This document shows, piece after piece, positions 63,100-64,000 of a stretch of 64,000 nucleotides of DNA (position 1 is the stretch's first letter; the number at the start of each line of letters is the position of its first letter). Source of the DNA: Magnolia sinica (lineage: Eukaryota; Streptophyta; Magnoliopsida; Magnoliales; Magnoliaceae); contig NC_080587.1 of NCBI RefSeq assembly GCF_029962835.1, positions 58,495,528 to 58,559,527 on the forward strand, in the 5' to 3' direction. Below the pieces are notes generated by a model that searched no databases, was not told where the DNA came from, and saw nothing but the letters and a program-made list of their open reading frames with translations. A program made the translations under genes and the position numbers.

Positions 63100-63326
63100 G
63101 TGTCCAACACCACCCTTCCTCCTTTTCGACCTATCGGTCTTCACTATGACCAAGTTATTCCTAACCATTTAAAACTCCATAGGCCTCTGGATTATTCTAT
63201 GGCTGCACTACAAGTCTACAACTGGCTTTTGGATTTTGAACAACACTATAGGCGCTCTAGAAAGTTTTAAGTTTGCTTTCACTAATATATTGTCTGAAGA
63301 AAGCATCAGCAGCATGGAATATTCCG

Positions 63327-63331
<5 letters not shown>

Positions 63332-63371
<40 letters not shown>
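63332..63371. repeat. (AT)20 microsatellite
   Basis: An AT tract of about 40 bp. Confidence 0.93.
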
Positions 63372-63374
<3 letters not shown>

Positions 63375-63449
63375 TTACCAATAGTGTTTGTGGAATTTCA
63401 GATTTTATGGCGCTCAATTTTGATTCTTTCCTAGTTATTTAACAAGCTA

Positions 63450-63535
63450 AAGTTGTATTGCCATAACTTCGTTCTATGCCTAACGTAAGTGGACCCCAAT
63501 TAGCTAGGACAAGGCCATGATGATGAAGTGAAATG
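63450..63535 (+). mobile_element. Short RTE-like 3' tail fragment
   Basis: GTGGACCCCAATTAGCTAGG and ACAAGGCCATGATGATGAAG at about 63,490-63,528 resemble the RTE 3' signature. No coding is left. Confidence 0.4.
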
Positions 63536-63539
63536 ATCT

Positions 63540-64000
63540 AACGTAAAATAAATGAAGCGAAAGAATTCTAAATGCCGATGCCTATGTTATCAAGATTCAA
63601 GTATGCTGGTACATGTGGCAGGCATGTATGAGATCTGGACAGTTGATTCATGGGCCCTACCTTGGATGGGGTATATGCCAAAAATTTACATCAGTCAGAT
63701 GATCATAGTCACTGATTTAGGACTTCTGCCCATTAAATTGCTTGAATCATTTTCCAACTGCCTAACTGAAATTCTTGGAAGCTGTCCAGTTATGCCTAGG
63801 ACCACCAACTAGGATATATTTTAGGTGTGCCCATCCACTGTAGAGTCCACAATAGATGTAATCTCGAAAACTCCTACATGTGTTTCATGCATGCAAAATT
63901 AATGCATTAATGCTTAGCACTGGATATTTTCTAAAAGTGAAATATCATCAACTAAAAATGAAATATCCAAGCTCATTCATATAGAACTATGGAATGAGTT
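63540..64000. other. Unassigned sequence at the window edge
   Basis: An 86-codon open frame at 63,552-63,812 has no recognisable domain. It could be part of an exon of a neighbouring gene, but nothing supports this. Confidence 0.35.

Noticed and set aside
1..64000. tRNA, rRNA or snRNA genes
   Set aside because: No cloverleaf-like A and B boxes with matching stems, rRNA cores or conserved snRNA promoter elements were noticed by eye; a covariance-model search would be needed to be certain.

Overview
The window is plant nuclear DNA: spliced genes with GT-AG (and one GC-AG) introns, telo-box promoter motifs, AT-rich introns, and a dense layer of plant transposable elements (L1-type and RTE-type LINEs, Ty1/copia and LTR-element remnants, hAT and Mutator-like MITEs, and a very abundant foldback family). 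Nothing prokaryotic or organellar is evident. The lineage cannot be fixed from sequence alone. The closest likeness I recall for the mRNA-export gene is to angiosperm ALY proteins, and very long TE-filled introns would suit a magnoliid-like genome; this is inference.

One host gene dominates: an ALY/REF-type mRNA export adaptor (THO complex subunit 4 family) on the + strand. Its promoter and 5' leader lie at about 6,840-7,400 and its coding exons run from 8,015 to 51,923. Six coding exons (210, 144, 69, 191, 54 and 160 nt; 828 nt, 275 aa) join in one uninterrupted frame. They encode an N-terminal UAP56-binding motif, an RG-rich linker, an RRM, a second RG-rich tract and a C-terminal UAP56-binding motif. 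The gene is spread over about 44 kb because introns 4 and 5 measure 15.3 and 23.6 kb. Intron 1 is a GC-AG intron.

Layout: 1-2,840, old LTR-like and unassigned sequence; 2,840-6,730, a cluster of GTGGGCCC foldback elements ending about 300 bp upstream of the promoter; 6,840-12,805, promoter and exons 1-4, with a copia 3' end in intron 3; intron 4 (12,806-28,064), a nested stack in which an old LINE is split by a younger near-full-length LINE and by a degenerate hAT element, the hAT transposase being split again by a MITE; exon 5 (28,065-28,118); intron 5 (28,119-51,763), with RTE and L1 LINE fragments, a foldback cluster at 33.3-36.2 kb holding a 601-bp hAT MITE, two LTR-element remnants, a degenerate minisatellite, a Mutator-like MITE and a 535-bp foldback; exon 6 (51,764-51,923); then 52-64 kb, a second foldback cluster partly duplicating the one at 2.8-5.8 kb, an unrecognised 3'-terminal exon of a minus-strand gene at 57.15-57.48 kb, and more TE debris including a 966-bp hAT-like element with perfect 8-bp target duplications.

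The features most worth pursuing are the foldback family, the hAT element with its apparent MITE derivative, and an export-factor gene that carries so much insertion load with its coding frame intact.
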